DNA from: Sorangium cellulosum
GTDB lineage: Bacteria > Myxococcota_A > Polyangia > Polyangiales > Polyangiaceae
Direction: 5' to 3'
Assembly (NCBI GenBank): GCA_020720045.1
Contig: DYPH01000074.1
Location: forward strand, 1 to 32,045
Length of the DNA: 32,045 bases
Positions 1-7,921 of the stretch are shown here, in pieces. The position numbers and the translations under genes are program-made. Below the pieces are notes generated by a model. The model saw only the letters and a list, made by a program, of their open reading frames with translations. It was not told the DNA's origin and did not search any database. The stretch's first letter is position 1. Every line of letters begins with the position of its first letter.

Positions 1-99
1 TTGCTTTGATCACATCCCGTGTAAATTGCAATTCCGAGCAGCTACCTAGGCGCCGTACCGCGCGACCTCCGCGAGCGCCGCTCGTTGCGTGCATCTTCC

Positions 100-1482
100 A
101 TGTTTATCGCGGCGATTGCCCTCATCGGCGTGGTGGCCGCCGGTCCCGCCCGAGGGGCTGCCGATGGGCGCCTTGCGAGCGCACTCCCGGTGCTCGTCGG
201 CCAACACGAAGCCGGGGCGCACGCCCACGCGACCCTCAACCTCCCGATCGCACCGACGACGGCGCCGCGCCTCCCACATGTCCTGTTCGTTCTCGGCGAG
301 AGCCTCCGTGCCGACGACTACGCGGCCCTCGTTGCGAGCGGCCATGTCCGGTTTCCGGGCGAATTTCCCGATCGGATCACGCTTGACGATCACCGCACCC
401 CCTCCAGCTACACGGCGATTGCCGTCTGGAGCGCACTCACGGGGGCGACTCCATTTGGCAAAGATTCTGACGCGTTGGGGCGCGTTGCGACCCTGTTTGA
501 CGTCGCGAAGGCGGTGCGGGATCGCAACGGGGGCCCGCTTGCAATCACCTATGCGTCGGCCCAGCGGCGCGATGTGTTGGAGCGCCCCAACACCCTTGCG
601 GGAGTCACGACGTTCTCCGTCGACGATCTCGTCGGGCATGCCGTCGATGACGAAGACGATGTGATCGATCTCGGCGTCGACCAGCGCCTTGCCGAAAAGG
701 TCGTCTCTTTGATGGATTCGCCGGGGACTCAAACCACCTTTACCGTCGTCCACCTTTCCGGAACCCACGCCCCCTATTACGTCGACCCCTCCCAGGTTCC
801 CTTCCAGCCGTGGTCGCATACCGTCTCGTGGAACGGGCTCCCCGCACTCCGAAATGCCTATCGAAATGCGATCGTTGCTCAGGATGCCGCACTTCTTCGT
901 ATGCTCACGGCCTTCCGTCGGCGCGTCGGAAACGATCCGTGGGTCGTGCTCTTTACCGCCGATCATGGCGAGGCATTTGGTGAGCATTCTGCGATTCACC
1001 ACGGGCAAAATCTTCGTATTGAACAGGGGCACGTCCCTGCCTTCGTTGCCGGTGGAAACGGCGCGCTTTCGCCCGACATGCTCGCAGCGCTCACGCGCTA
1101 CGCGGGGCAGCGGACGACCCACTTCGATTGGCTTCCGACGCTGGCGGCACTGCTCGGGGTCCGCGGAACTCTTCCGCTGGCGTCGGTCGAGCCAGGGTTT
1201 GCGGGCCGCTCGCTGGTCGACCCCGCGCGACCGCTTGGCGCGCTAGCCATTGGAAATTGCAGCGCTTCCTTCAAGTGCCCCCTCGACAATTGGGGGGCCA
1301 TGGACGAGGACCACATCGCCTACGCGCTCCCCTGGGACGGCGACTACGCCTGCCTCGCCCAGCAGCGGAGCCGCTCCGACCGCAGAACCGTCGAGGAAAT
1401 TCCGGCGGCAGACAATGCATCATGCACGCATCTGCGCGCCTTGGCGAACGGGACGTTTGGCCACCAGCCGGGCAAAAAATAG
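100..1482 (+). CDS. Sulfatase-fold hydrolase / phosphoethanolamine-transferase-like protein, N-terminus uncertain
   Basis: The product has the alkaline-phosphatase/sulfatase fold. Counting from the alternative TTG start at 85, the motif VLFVLGES (Glu72) opens the metal site, the Thr/Ser-rich RTPSSYTAI segment (about 105-112) sits where the nucleophile is expected, SGTHAPY gives His228, and TADHGEAFGEH (Asp293, His294) closes the metal site. This layout fits EptA-like phosphoethanolamine transferases or related sulfatases. There is no Cys for formylglycine at the nucleophile site, so a true sulfatase is less likely. Only one hydrophobic segment (IAAIALIGVVAAG) precedes the domain, whereas EptA proteins carry several membrane helices. 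I chose ATG 100; TTG 85 is possible and the frame stays open back to a TAA at 22-24. Neither start has a good ribosome binding site, so the gene may be N-terminally truncated. A YqeY gene follows 38 bp downstream on the same strand. Confidence 0.75.
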   Translation: MFIAAIALIGVVAAGPARGAADGRLASALPVLVGQHEAGAHAHATLNLPIAPTTAPRLPHVLFVLGESLRADDYAALVASGHVRFPGEFPDRITLDDHRTPSSYTAIAVWSALTGATPFGKDSDALGRVATLFDVAKAVRDRNGGPLAITYASAQRRDVLERPNTLAGVTTFSVDDLVGHAVDDEDDVIDLGVDQRLAEKVVSLMDSPGTQTTFTVVHLSGTHAPYYVDPSQVPFQPWSHTVSWNGLPALRNAYRNAIVAQDAALLRMLTAFRRRVGNDPWVVLFTADHGEAFGEHSAIHHGQNLRIEQGHVPAFVAGGNGALSPDMLAALTRYAGQRTTHFDWLPTLAALLGVRGTLPLASVEPGFAGRSLVDPARPLGALAIGNCSASFKCPLDNWGAMDEDHIAYALPWDGDYACLAQQRSRSDRRTVEEIPAADNASCTHLRALANGTFGHQPGKK

Positions 1483-1520
1483 GCATTTTCCCAGGCGAAA
1501 GCGGGTATGCGTCTCCCACC

Positions 1521-1955
1521 ATGATTATCGATGAACTGAAGAAGCAGGCGCTCACGGCGATGAAGGCGAAAGACAGCGTCGCCACGACGATCCTCCGCCT
1601 CGCCCAAGGGGAGATTCAGCAGTCGGAGGCGCGCGCCGGGAAGACGTTTTCCGACGAGGAGTCGGCTGCGGTGCTGAAGAAGCTCGTGAAATCGAACAAA
1701 GAGACCGCCGAACAGACGGCCGACGCCGATGCGAAGGCGATTTTGCTCCGGGAGATTTCGCTCCTTGAGGCGTTCCTCCCGAAGGAGCTCGACGCAGCGG
1801 CCGTGGCGGCAGCGCTCGCTCCGACCGCCGACGCGATCAAGGCGGCGGGGAATGCGGGGATGGCGACCGGGATCGCGATGAAGTTTTTGAAGGCGGCCGG
1901 CATTGCCGCTTCTGGGAACGTCGTCCAGGAGGCGGTCGCGACGCTCCGTACCTGA
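1521..1955 (+). CDS. yqeY: GatB/YqeY domain-containing protein
   Basis: This 144-residue protein has the normal length of YqeY, a stand-alone version of the tRNA-binding C-terminal helical domain of the GatB amidotransferase subunit. Recognisable family features are the opening MIIDELKKQALTAMKAKD, then LRLAQGEIQQSE, the central KKLVKSNKETAEQ and LLREISLLEAFLPKEL, and the closing GNAGMATGIAMKFLK. The family is thought to bind tRNA or aid tRNA-dependent amidation, but its exact role is unsettled. The ATG at 1521 fits the family N-terminus exactly; the frame is open further upstream, but that part overlaps the preceding gene and shows no family similarity. It lies 38 bp after the sulfatase-like gene and may be cotranscribed with it. 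Confidence 0.92.
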   Translation: MIIDELKKQALTAMKAKDSVATTILRLAQGEIQQSEARAGKTFSDEESAAVLKKLVKSNKETAEQTADADAKAILLREISLLEAFLPKELDAAAVAAALAPTADAIKAAGNAGMATGIAMKFLKAAGIAASGNVVQEAVATLRT

Positions 1956-2023
1956 CGCACGGTGTCAGCAAAAAGACTCGCGTTCGTGATGCACGCGAGC
2001 GCGTGGGCGGGTACGGTGCGGCG

Positions 2024-4102
2024 ATGATGCCCCGCCGCGCCCGCTCTTTCGCATTTGTTCCCATGGTCCTCGGAGCCGTCGCCGCTGGGATGCTCCCATC
2101 GTGCTCGTCGTCGGAGCCGGCGAAGGCGCCGACCGCCTCGTTCTCCTTTGAGTCGCTCAACACGCCCGAGCATTTTTATGACGCCCCGTACCCGAGCGAC
2201 CTGCGCCTGACCGCCGCCGGGACGCCCGACCTCACCGGAATGCCCTACGTGCTCGTTTCCGAGCGGGCCAGCAAGGGGCTCTTTGCGACGGCGATGCAGC
2301 GGAAGGGGTTTCCGACCTACGGCGCAACCTACTTCAAGTTCGATGGCGCGATCACGCCGGCGAGCGTGGCAGACGCAATTCCGGCGGGGCTCGACAAATC
2401 GATTTTCCTCGTCGACGTCGATGCAAATTCCAAGGCGCGTGGCACCACCTACCCGGTCGTGGCTCAAACGCTTCCGCACACGGGGACCGAGGGGGACGTC
2501 GATGACTGGATCCCGGAGGGGCTCTTCGCAGTGGCACCACGCCCGGGGATCGTTCTTGCGCCGAATACCAAGTATGCGGTGGTAATCAAACGTCAATATG
2601 GCGCCGCCGACAAACGTACTTTGAGCACCAACGATTCGCTCCAGGCGGTCCTCCGCGGGGAAAAAGTCGGCACGAAGGGGCAGGCGCTCGTCGACCTTTA
2701 CGCCCCCCTTGTGAAACTTCTCGGCGAGAAGAGCATTCCGGTAGCCGACGTTGCCGCCGCGACGGTTTTCACCACCGGTGACGTCGTCAAAGACACCTTC
2801 GACATCTCCGAGAAGGTGAAGGCCGCGTATACCGTCGAACTTCGCGATTTGAAGCTGGATGCCGATGACGGAAACCATGCCGGCTACTGCGAGGTCCTCG
2901 GCAAGGTGACCTACCCCCAATTCCAAGCGGGGAAGCCCCCCTTCGCCACGGAAGGTCTGTTTGATCTCGATGCGAACGGACTGCCGAAGAAGCAGCGGGA
3001 CGAAGAGGCGACCGTCGTCCTCACGATCCCGAAAAACACGCCGATGCCGGCGAACGGTTTCCCGGTCACCTTCTACTTTCACGGCTCGGGGAGCCCGGTG
3101 AACGACATCGTCGACGCCGCGAAAAAGAAGACGCCGGAAGACGAGGGGCCGAAGGGGGAGGGCCCGGCGATGATCCTGGCGAGCAAGGGCTTCGCGGGTG
3201 CGGCAAGCGCGCTGCCCTTCAGCGTCGACCGAATCCCGGGGGCCCGCGAGCAGGAATACCTGAACCTGTCGAATTTGCAGGCATTTCGCGACACATTCCG
3301 CCAAGGGATGCTGGAGCAGCGCCTGTTTATCGACGCCGTGAAGAAGGTGAAGGTCACCCGGGCGATGGTCGCCGGCTGCGACGGCGTTCAGTTCCCGGCG
3401 GGGAAGGATGAAGTCTCCTTCGATCCGAAGGGGATGTACGCCATGGGGCAGTCGATGGGCGGCGCGTACACGAACTACCTCTCCGCCATCGAGCCAGACA
3501 TCCGGGCGGCCGTTCCGACGGGGGCCGGCGGCTTCTGGAGCTATTTCATCCTGAAGACGACGCTCATTCCGAACGCGCAGGGGGTCGTCACGCTCGCCTT
3601 CCTTGGCTTCACGACCGACATGTCTTTCGTGCATCCCGCACTGAATCTTCTGGCGACCGCCTGGGAGCCGGCCGATCCGCTCGTGTACACGAATCGCGTG
3701 TCGAATCGACCGCTTGCAGGCCATTCAGCGCGCCCGGTCTACGAACCGGCCGGCAAAGGGGATCGCTACTTTCCGATCGACGTCTACGACGCGATGGCGC
3801 TCGCCTACGGCCACCAGCAGGCCGGCGAGGAGAAGTGGCCCGGTATGCAGCAGGCGCTCACCCTCGACGGGCGTGGCGGCATCCTCCCCTACCCGGTCGA
3901 AAACAACGCGACGAATGCGAACGGCGAGCGCTACACCGGCGTCGTCGTCCAATACGAGGGGGACGGGATCGGCGATCCCCATGGGATTTACCGGCAGCTC
4001 GACGCCGTGAAGTACCAGTACGGCTGCTTCTTGGAGTCGATGCAGAAGACCGGCGTCGCCCGGGTCGTCGCGCCGGCGCCGCTCGGCACCCCGTGCCCGT
4101 GA
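2024..4102 (+). CDS. Secreted alpha/beta-hydrolase-fold lipoprotein
   Basis: The protein begins with a basic n-region and hydrophobic core ending in GMLPSC, a plausible lipobox with the lipidated Cys at residue 27, followed by a Ser/Pro/Ala linker. It is therefore probably anchored in the outer membrane or periplasm. An oxyanion-type segment YFHGSGSP and the nucleophile elbow AMGQSMGG (Ser477) mark an alpha/beta hydrolase; DPHGIYRQ near the C-terminus may supply the catalytic His. The first ~330 residues form a large N-terminal region I do not recognise. The substrate is unknown. I chose ATG 2024; an in-frame GTG at 2003 and an ATG at 2027 are alternatives. The gene converges on the metallophosphoesterase, with only 4 bp between the stop codons. 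Confidence 0.8.
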   Translation: MMPRRARSFAFVPMVLGAVAAGMLPSCSSSEPAKAPTASFSFESLNTPEHFYDAPYPSDLRLTAAGTPDLTGMPYVLVSERASKGLFATAMQRKGFPTYGATYFKFDGAITPASVADAIPAGLDKSIFLVDVDANSKARGTTYPVVAQTLPHTGTEGDVDDWIPEGLFAVAPRPGIVLAPNTKYAVVIKRQYGAADKRTLSTNDSLQAVLRGEKVGTKGQALVDLYAPLVKLLGEKSIPVADVAAATVFTTGDVVKDTFDISEKVKAAYTVELRDLKLDADDGNHAGYCEVLGKVTYPQFQAGKPPFATEGLFDLDANGLPKKQRDEEATVVLTIPKNTPMPANGFPVTFYFHGSGSPVNDIVDAAKKKTPEDEGPKGEGPAMILASKGFAGAASALPFSVDRIPGAREQEYLNLSNLQAFRDTFRQGMLEQRLFIDAVKKVKVTRAMVAGCDGVQFPAGKDEVSFDPKGMYAMGQSMGGAYTNYLSAIEPDIRAAVPTGAGGFWSYFILKTTLIPNAQGVVTLAFLGFTTDMSFVHPALNLLATAWEPADPLVYTNRVSNRPLAGHSARPVYEPAGKGDRYFPIDVYDAMALAYGHQQAGEEKWPGMQQALTLDGRGGILPYPVENNATNANGERYTGVVVQYEGDGIGDPHGIYRQLDAVKYQYGCFLESMQKTGVARVVAPAPLGTPCP

Positions 4103-4106
4103 CAGG

Positions 4107-4784
4107 TTAGCGGCGCGGCGGCGGGATGCGGACCGGGGTGACGACCTTCGTCACCGGGTCGAAATCGATGACCGTCGCCGCGCGCTCGCACTCCCAGGTG
4201 GTGACGTTCGAGTAGGCGGTATCGCCGATTTGCCAGAAGCCGCCGCCGACGTGGGTGTGCCCAAAGAGGTGGGCGCGCGGCTTTACGCGCTCGATGCGGG
4301 TGAGCAAGTCCCGGCAGCCGACCCGGTCGACGTGATGCCAGCCGTCCTCTTCGTCGCGATCGCCGATGCCAAAGGGGGGCCCATGGGTGATCAGCACGTC
4401 GACCCCGGTAGGAATCAAGCGCCACTTCTCGGCGAGCGAGATTCCGCGCGGCAGGTTGAACCACCAATCGGCGTAGGCAGGCTGCCAGGGGGATCCCCAG
4501 AAGTGAACGCCATCGAGGACGATACCTGCATCTTGCAGATAGTGGGCGTCGCCGAGCAGCTTTTGGGAGGCTTCAAGGTCGCTCTCGAAAAAGCCGTCGT
4601 GGTTGCCGGCGATAATCACCTTGTGGCGAAAAGGGAGGCGCCGAATCCACGCCGCAACAGGCCCGAATTCTTCAAGTCTTCCGTCACGAACCAAGTCGCC
4701 CGCGTGGACGAAAACGTCCCCCTCGGGGAGAATTTCGAGGTCAGCCTGGAACGTGTGGGTATCAGCGACAGCAACAATACGCAT
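4107..4784 (-). CDS. Calcineurin-like metallophosphoesterase
   Basis: All five metal-site blocks of the calcineurin-like phosphoesterase superfamily are present in order: VADTH (Asp8, His10), FVHAGD, IIAGNHDG, LITHGPP and LFGHTHVGG. The compact 225-residue form, with no membrane or signal segment, resembles the cytosolic MPPED/UPF0046-type branch. The substrate (phosphomonoester, cyclic nucleotide or other diester) cannot be read from the sequence. The ATG at 4784 places the first metal motif at the N-terminus as is usual; the frame extends upstream to 4922, but that part runs into the neighbouring gene and lacks homology. It lies 40 bp behind the roadblock-like gene on the same strand and may be the last gene of that signalling operon. 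Confidence 0.88.
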   Translation of the reverse strand: MRIVAVADTHTFQADLEILPEGDVFVHAGDLVRDGRLEEFGPVAAWIRRLPFRHKVIIAGNHDGFFESDLEASQKLLGDAHYLQDAGIVLDGVHFWGSPWQPAYADWWFNLPRGISLAEKWRLIPTGVDVLITHGPPFGIGDRDEEDGWHHVDRVGCRDLLTRIERVKPRAHLFGHTHVGGGFWQIGDTAYSNVTTWECERAATVIDFDPVTKVVTPVRIPPPRR

Positions 4785-4824
4785 GGGCGGAGGGTGGCAG
4801 CAGTTCGCCCGAGAAAACAGGGCG

Positions 4825-5214
4825 CTACAGGAGAGCTTCGAGTTGGAGGGCCGCGCTCCGGACGTGAACCCAGGCGAGGCCCACGTTGCTCGCATTTCGA
4901 GCCGCCACGACGAGGAAAGCATTCCCCTTTTGAAGGCTCTTTACGAAGTGGGCGTTGGCCCCTTCTTGAAAGAGTGCTTCGTCGACGGGACCGGTTGGTG
5001 TCGCGGCAAGCCGCGTTTTGGCGAGGACCGTCGTTAACGTGCCTGGCACGTGATGGGCAAGCGCCGCGATGCTGGTGGCGAGCGTCAGCGTCACATCGCC
5101 AGGGGTACGCGCGGCCGAGGCAAGCGGCGTTCCGCTGGTGCCGTCGATCACCACGACGGACACTGCGTGGTCAAAAGCGGTGAGGGCATCTTCACAGGCG
5201 CGGCGAAGCGGCAT
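4825..5214 (-). CDS. Roadblock/LC7-like small protein (MglB-like fold, tentative)
   Basis: This 129-residue soluble protein has no signal or membrane segment. The predicted order of elements (helix, two strands around VSVVVIDG and PLASAA, a long helix TLATSIAALAHH, strands at TTVLAKTRL and NAFLVVAA, then a terminal helix) fits the roadblock/LC7 or profilin-like fold used by MglB-type regulators of small GTPases. No catalytic motif is expected or seen. It starts 27 bp after the DUF4388 response regulator, so the two are probably cotranscribed. This suggests it acts as a partner or scaffold in the same signalling route. The assignment rests on pattern and context, not on a diagnostic motif; it could be an unrelated small alpha/beta protein. 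Confidence 0.6.
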   Translation of the reverse strand: MPLRRACEDALTAFDHAVSVVVIDGTSGTPLASAARTPGDVTLTLATSIAALAHHVPGTLTTVLAKTRLAATPTGPVDEALFQEGANAHFVKSLQKGNAFLVVAARNASNVGLAWVHVRSAALQLEALL

Positions 5215-5241
5215 CAGAGAAATTCCAAAAATGTGAGAGGG

Positions 5242-6465
5242 TTAGCGAGCGTCTACCACGCGCTCAAACAGCGCCGCAGCGAGCGGAGCGACTCGACCGC
5301 GGAAGCGGGTGCGGTCCTCGTGGGACTGGGCGTCGGTCATAAACAGCAGGCTGTACGGACGATCCCGACGCTGAAAAAAAGCGAGCGAGAGCTGCCCCGT
5401 CGCAAACTCGCAGCTCGACGAGAACGCCCGCTCCATCCGCTCCAAGAACATGCGCGCGAGCGGCGCGAAGGCCTCCGGGTCTTCGACATCGACGATCCCA
5501 AGGGTCTCGTCGCTCGACGGAAAGTACGCAAAGGCAAGGGCGCCGGGGAGCGCGTCGACGACGAGGGTGCGCACCGCGGAAAACGGATCGGCGAGGGTGT
5601 GCACCGGCGGCGGTGCCGTCGAAATCCGATTAAAAACGGGGTAGTTCGTCTCCTCAGAACGGAACGGAACCGGCGGGACCGTCGGCGGCAGGGCCGGTGG
5701 CACACGCGTCGGGGATCCGTCGGGGGCGAGCGGGGCTGGTCGAACGGAGCTAAAGTCCCAGCCGTCGAAATCGTTGGCGACCGCTGGCGGCGGCACACTC
5801 TTCGCCGTCTCGTCGATCACGCGAAGGAGGTCGAGAAGGAGGGCATCGAAGCTTCGTTTGATCGTTCGTTCTTCGGAGGAGAGTACGGTGGTGCGGACCG
5901 ACCCCGATCGGGCCTGCAAGAGGGCAATAAGGGCCGTTTCACCACGGTCTTTTTCCGTGTCGGCGTGGACAATCTGCCCCGCCTCCACGTGAATTCGACC
6001 GGGCAACGTGCCGCCGATCGTGATCGTGGCGTTGCGCCGACCATAGTGAAACATTTGAAGAATATCGACGAGTGACACGCCGTGAAGACTTCCGTGGAAG
6101 CCCGTTTCGCACTCGACGGCCTCGCGAATTGCCTGGACGAGTTCCTGGGGAGTGAACGGCTTGCAGAGCACGCGAACTGCGCCCAGCTTAATGGCTGTTT
6201 CGTAGTCTTTTGCGGTCGCGTAGGCACTCATGAGAATCGCGCGAGCGGGCCAGCGAGCGTCTTTGCAGGCGGCGAGGAGGTCGATGCCGTCGCGATCGCC
6301 CATGCGCAAGTCTGTCAAGACGACGTCGATGTGCTCCTCGCCGAGTAGTTGCGTCGCCTCTTTTACAGAACCTACTGTTTTTACTTGATATCCGCTCGCA
6401 GCCAAATGGCGCGCGATTGCCGCGGAGAAGCCGCTGTCGTCGTCTGCGACCAGGACTTTGGTCAT
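5242..6465 (-). CDS. Response regulator with DUF4388-like middle domain and C-terminal profilin-like domain
   Basis: Residues 1-120 form a CheY-type receiver with acidic pocket residues at 8-10, phospho-acceptor Asp52 in VVLTDLRM, Ser80 and Lys102. Residues ~122-225 (FHGSLHGVSLVDILQMFHYGRRN... GRIHVEAGQIVHADTE) match the DUF4388/PatA-N type domain common in Myxococcota and cyanobacteria, where it is thought to mediate protein contacts. A Pro-rich linker (~235-295) leads to a C-terminal alpha/beta segment that may be another roadblock-like domain. There is no DNA-binding domain, so output is likely through protein interaction. The ATG overlaps the kinase stop codon by 4 nt, which implies translational coupling and a cognate pair. 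The roadblock-like protein downstream is a candidate output partner. Confidence 0.87.
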   Translation of the reverse strand: MTKVLVADDDSGFSAAIARHLAASGYQVKTVGSVKEATQLLGEEHIDVVLTDLRMGDRDGIDLLAACKDARWPARAILMSAYATAKDYETAIKLGAVRVLCKPFTPQELVQAIREAVECETGFHGSLHGVSLVDILQMFHYGRRNATITIGGTLPGRIHVEAGQIVHADTEKDRGETALIALLQARSGSVRTTVLSSEERTIKRSFDALLLDLLRVIDETAKSVPPPAVANDFDGWDFSSVRPAPLAPDGSPTRVPPALPPTVPPVPFRSEETNYPVFNRISTAPPPVHTLADPFSAVRTLVVDALPGALAFAYFPSSDETLGIVDVEDPEAFAPLARMFLERMERAFSSSCEFATGQLSLAFFQRRDRPYSLLFMTDAQSHEDRTRFRGRVAPLAAALFERVVDAR

Positions 6466-7529
6466 CTTCCCGCCTCCATTTCCGCGCGATCCGCCTCGCC
6501 GGCGGGGACGGTCACATCAAAGCGTACGCCGCCGGTCGTCGGCACGAGCCACACATCTCCACCGGCGCTCCGCAAAGCCTCCCGTGCCGTCGCCAGCCCG
6601 AGGCCCATCCCCTCCGGTTTTGTGGAGAAAAATGGCTCAAACAGGCGTGTTTCGACCCACGACGGGATGGGCGCCCCTCGGTTCTCGACCTCGATGCGGA
6701 CGAAGTGCCGGTCGGGGGCTGCGCGAAGGGAGACCGCAGTCCCCGTCGGGTTGGCGTCGAGGGCATTCATGACGAGGCTTGCCAGTACTTGCTCCAGCAT
6801 AAGCGGATGAATTCGTATGCAATCAATGGCGGGATCCACGGTGACTTCCAGGGTGTGGTTTCCGGCACGTAGAACCCCTCGGAGGAGACTCTTGAGACGG
6901 TTCAGCACCCGGCCGAGGGGGATCCCTTCGCGGGACGGGCTAAGCGCTGCAAAGTCGACAAGGCCATCGACGATCCGACACAGGGTTCCGGTTGCGTCCC
7001 GAATCCCTTGAATCGACTCGCGAATATCAGGAGACTCGCAGGCACACTGACTCAAGCTTTCCAGGTTGAACAGCATCGCGGAGAGCGGGTTTCGGACGTC
7101 GTGGGCGATGTTCGCGACGAGGGCGCTGATCGCCTCGGTGCGCTGCTGATGGAGGCGCTGGACCAGGTTTTTTCGACCCGAGAATATTTCCTGGAAGATG
7201 AGAATCGTGCGCCCTTCCTCGGCCGGATACCGCCGGACCGCAAGCAGGGCTGTTCCCGTCGACCACTCACGAGGCTCGCCGACGGGGCCGGTGACGAGCT
7301 CCCGCCAGACCGCAAGAGGGAGCAACGGCTGCCCCGCCTGTGCCGCGATTCCCGCGCGCGCAAGCATCGAGACCGCATCGGGGGTCGCCAAGACGACGTC
7401 GCCGCCGGCCTCGCAGAGCAGGGTCGCACGCTCCGTCCCGTCGCCAGTGAGTGGGCTGGCGTCATCCCCCGCACTATCCATGCTCACCGTCCCCATGACG
7501 CCTTCCTGGTCGCGAATCCAATCCTTCAT
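6462..7529 (-). CDS. Cytosolic sensor histidine kinase
   Basis: The C-terminal half carries a complete kinase: H-box VANIAHDVRNPLSAML (His at residue 143 from the chosen start), N-box VMNALDAN, G1-like VENRGAPIP, F-box LFEPFFSTK and G2 GMGLGLA. The first ~115 residues look like a degenerate PAS-type sensor (LLCEAGGDVVLATPDAVSML ... TILIFQEIF). No membrane segment is present, so it probably senses an internal signal. I chose ATG 7529, preceded by an AGGGG tract; a TTG at 7580 would add 17 residues, and later in-frame ATG codons exist. The stop overlaps the response-regulator start (TCAT on the plus strand), so the two should be made together. It is unlike the membrane-bound kinases of the NtrB-PilS type. 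Confidence 0.88.
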   Translation of the reverse strand: MKDWIRDQEGVMGTVSMDSAGDDASPLTGDGTERATLLCEAGGDVVLATPDAVSMLARAGIAAQAGQPLLPLAVWRELVTGPVGEPREWSTGTALLAVRRYPAEEGRTILIFQEIFSGRKNLVQRLHQQRTEAISALVANIAHDVRNPLSAMLFNLESLSQCACESPDIRESIQGIRDATGTLCRIVDGLVDFAALSPSREGIPLGRVLNRLKSLLRGVLRAGNHTLEVTVDPAIDCIRIHPLMLEQVLASLVMNALDANPTGTAVSLRAAPDRHFVRIEVENRGAPIPSWVETRLFEPFFSTKPEGMGLGLATAREALRSAGGDVWLVPTTGGVRFDVTVPAGEADRAEMEAGR

Positions 7530-7748
7530 AGGCCCCTGTCTTTGTCGGCCCGCGGTTACCGGCGTGGTCGCGGTCAGCAAGATTGCTGGTCGACGCCGGC
7601 GGACGGGGCCCCTCCCCCGAGGCGCCGATCATCGTTCAGTAAAACCTGAAAGCAGGCATCCCAGCAAGCGCTCTTCTTCGTTCCCCGAGCGTCTCGCGCG
7701 GGAACCGCCCCCACAAGGGCGACGAACGAGGTGCATGCGCGACAAACG

Positions 7749-7780
7749 AAAATCGGCACCGAAGATGCCTTCAGTGCCGA
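7749..7780 (-). terminator. Rho-independent terminator of tRNA-Glu
   Basis: Read on the minus strand, a 12-bp stem (TCGGCACTGAAG paired with CTTCGGTGCCGA, one T.G wobble) closes a GCAT tetraloop and is followed by a short T-run. It begins about 15 nt past the tRNA 3' end, and no other gene precedes it, so it most likely ends the tRNA-Glu transcript. Confidence 0.85.
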
Positions 7781-7795
7781 CTTTACGATGAGAGC

Positions 7796-7868
7796 GTCCC
7801 CAAGGGGATTCGAACCCCTGTTAGCGGCGTGAAAAGCCGCGGTCCTGGGCCGACTAGACGATGGGGAC
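7796..7868 (-). tRNA. tRNA-Glu: tRNA-Glu (anticodon UUC)
   Basis: The minus-strand sequence folds into a cloverleaf. The 7-bp acceptor stem is GTCCCCA/TGGGGAC. The D-arm lies between GTC and GAC. The anticodon stem GCGGC/GCCGC closes the loop TTTTCAC, giving anticodon TTC. The T-arm is AGGGG-TTCGAAT-CCCCT. The discriminator on the 3' side is G at 7795, and CCA is not encoded. A promoter-like element precedes it and a strong terminator follows. No integrase or duplicated 3' end is visible, so I see no sign that it serves as an attachment site. Confidence 0.97.
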
Positions 7869-7884
7869 TAGGGCCGACCCGCTG

Positions 7885-7911
7885 TCTATACTCCCCCCCC
7901 CTCCCCGACAA
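7885..7911 (-). promoter_or_regulatory. Putative promoter of tRNA-Glu
   Basis: On the minus strand TTGTCG (7906-7911) is followed after 15 bp by TATAGA (7885-7890), which lies 16 bp before the tRNA. The spacer is shorter than ideal and is almost pure G on this strand (nine in a row at 7893-7901). It is plausible because the tRNA needs its own start, but the call rests on weak consensus matches. Confidence 0.4.
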
Positions 7912-7921
7912 GGGAAATCGA

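Noticed and set aside
1616-3724. Long minus-strand open frame across yqeY and the hydrolase lipoprotein
   Set aside because: It is very Arg-rich with no domain, and both plus-strand genes are supported by motifs.
7574-7759. Small Cys-containing minus-strand open frame between the kinase and tRNA-Glu
   Set aside because: It overlaps the tRNA terminator, has no ribosome binding site and no recognisable zinc motif.
7796-7868. tRNA-Glu as an integration site
   Set aside because: No integrase, no duplicated tRNA 3' end and no change of gene content next to it.
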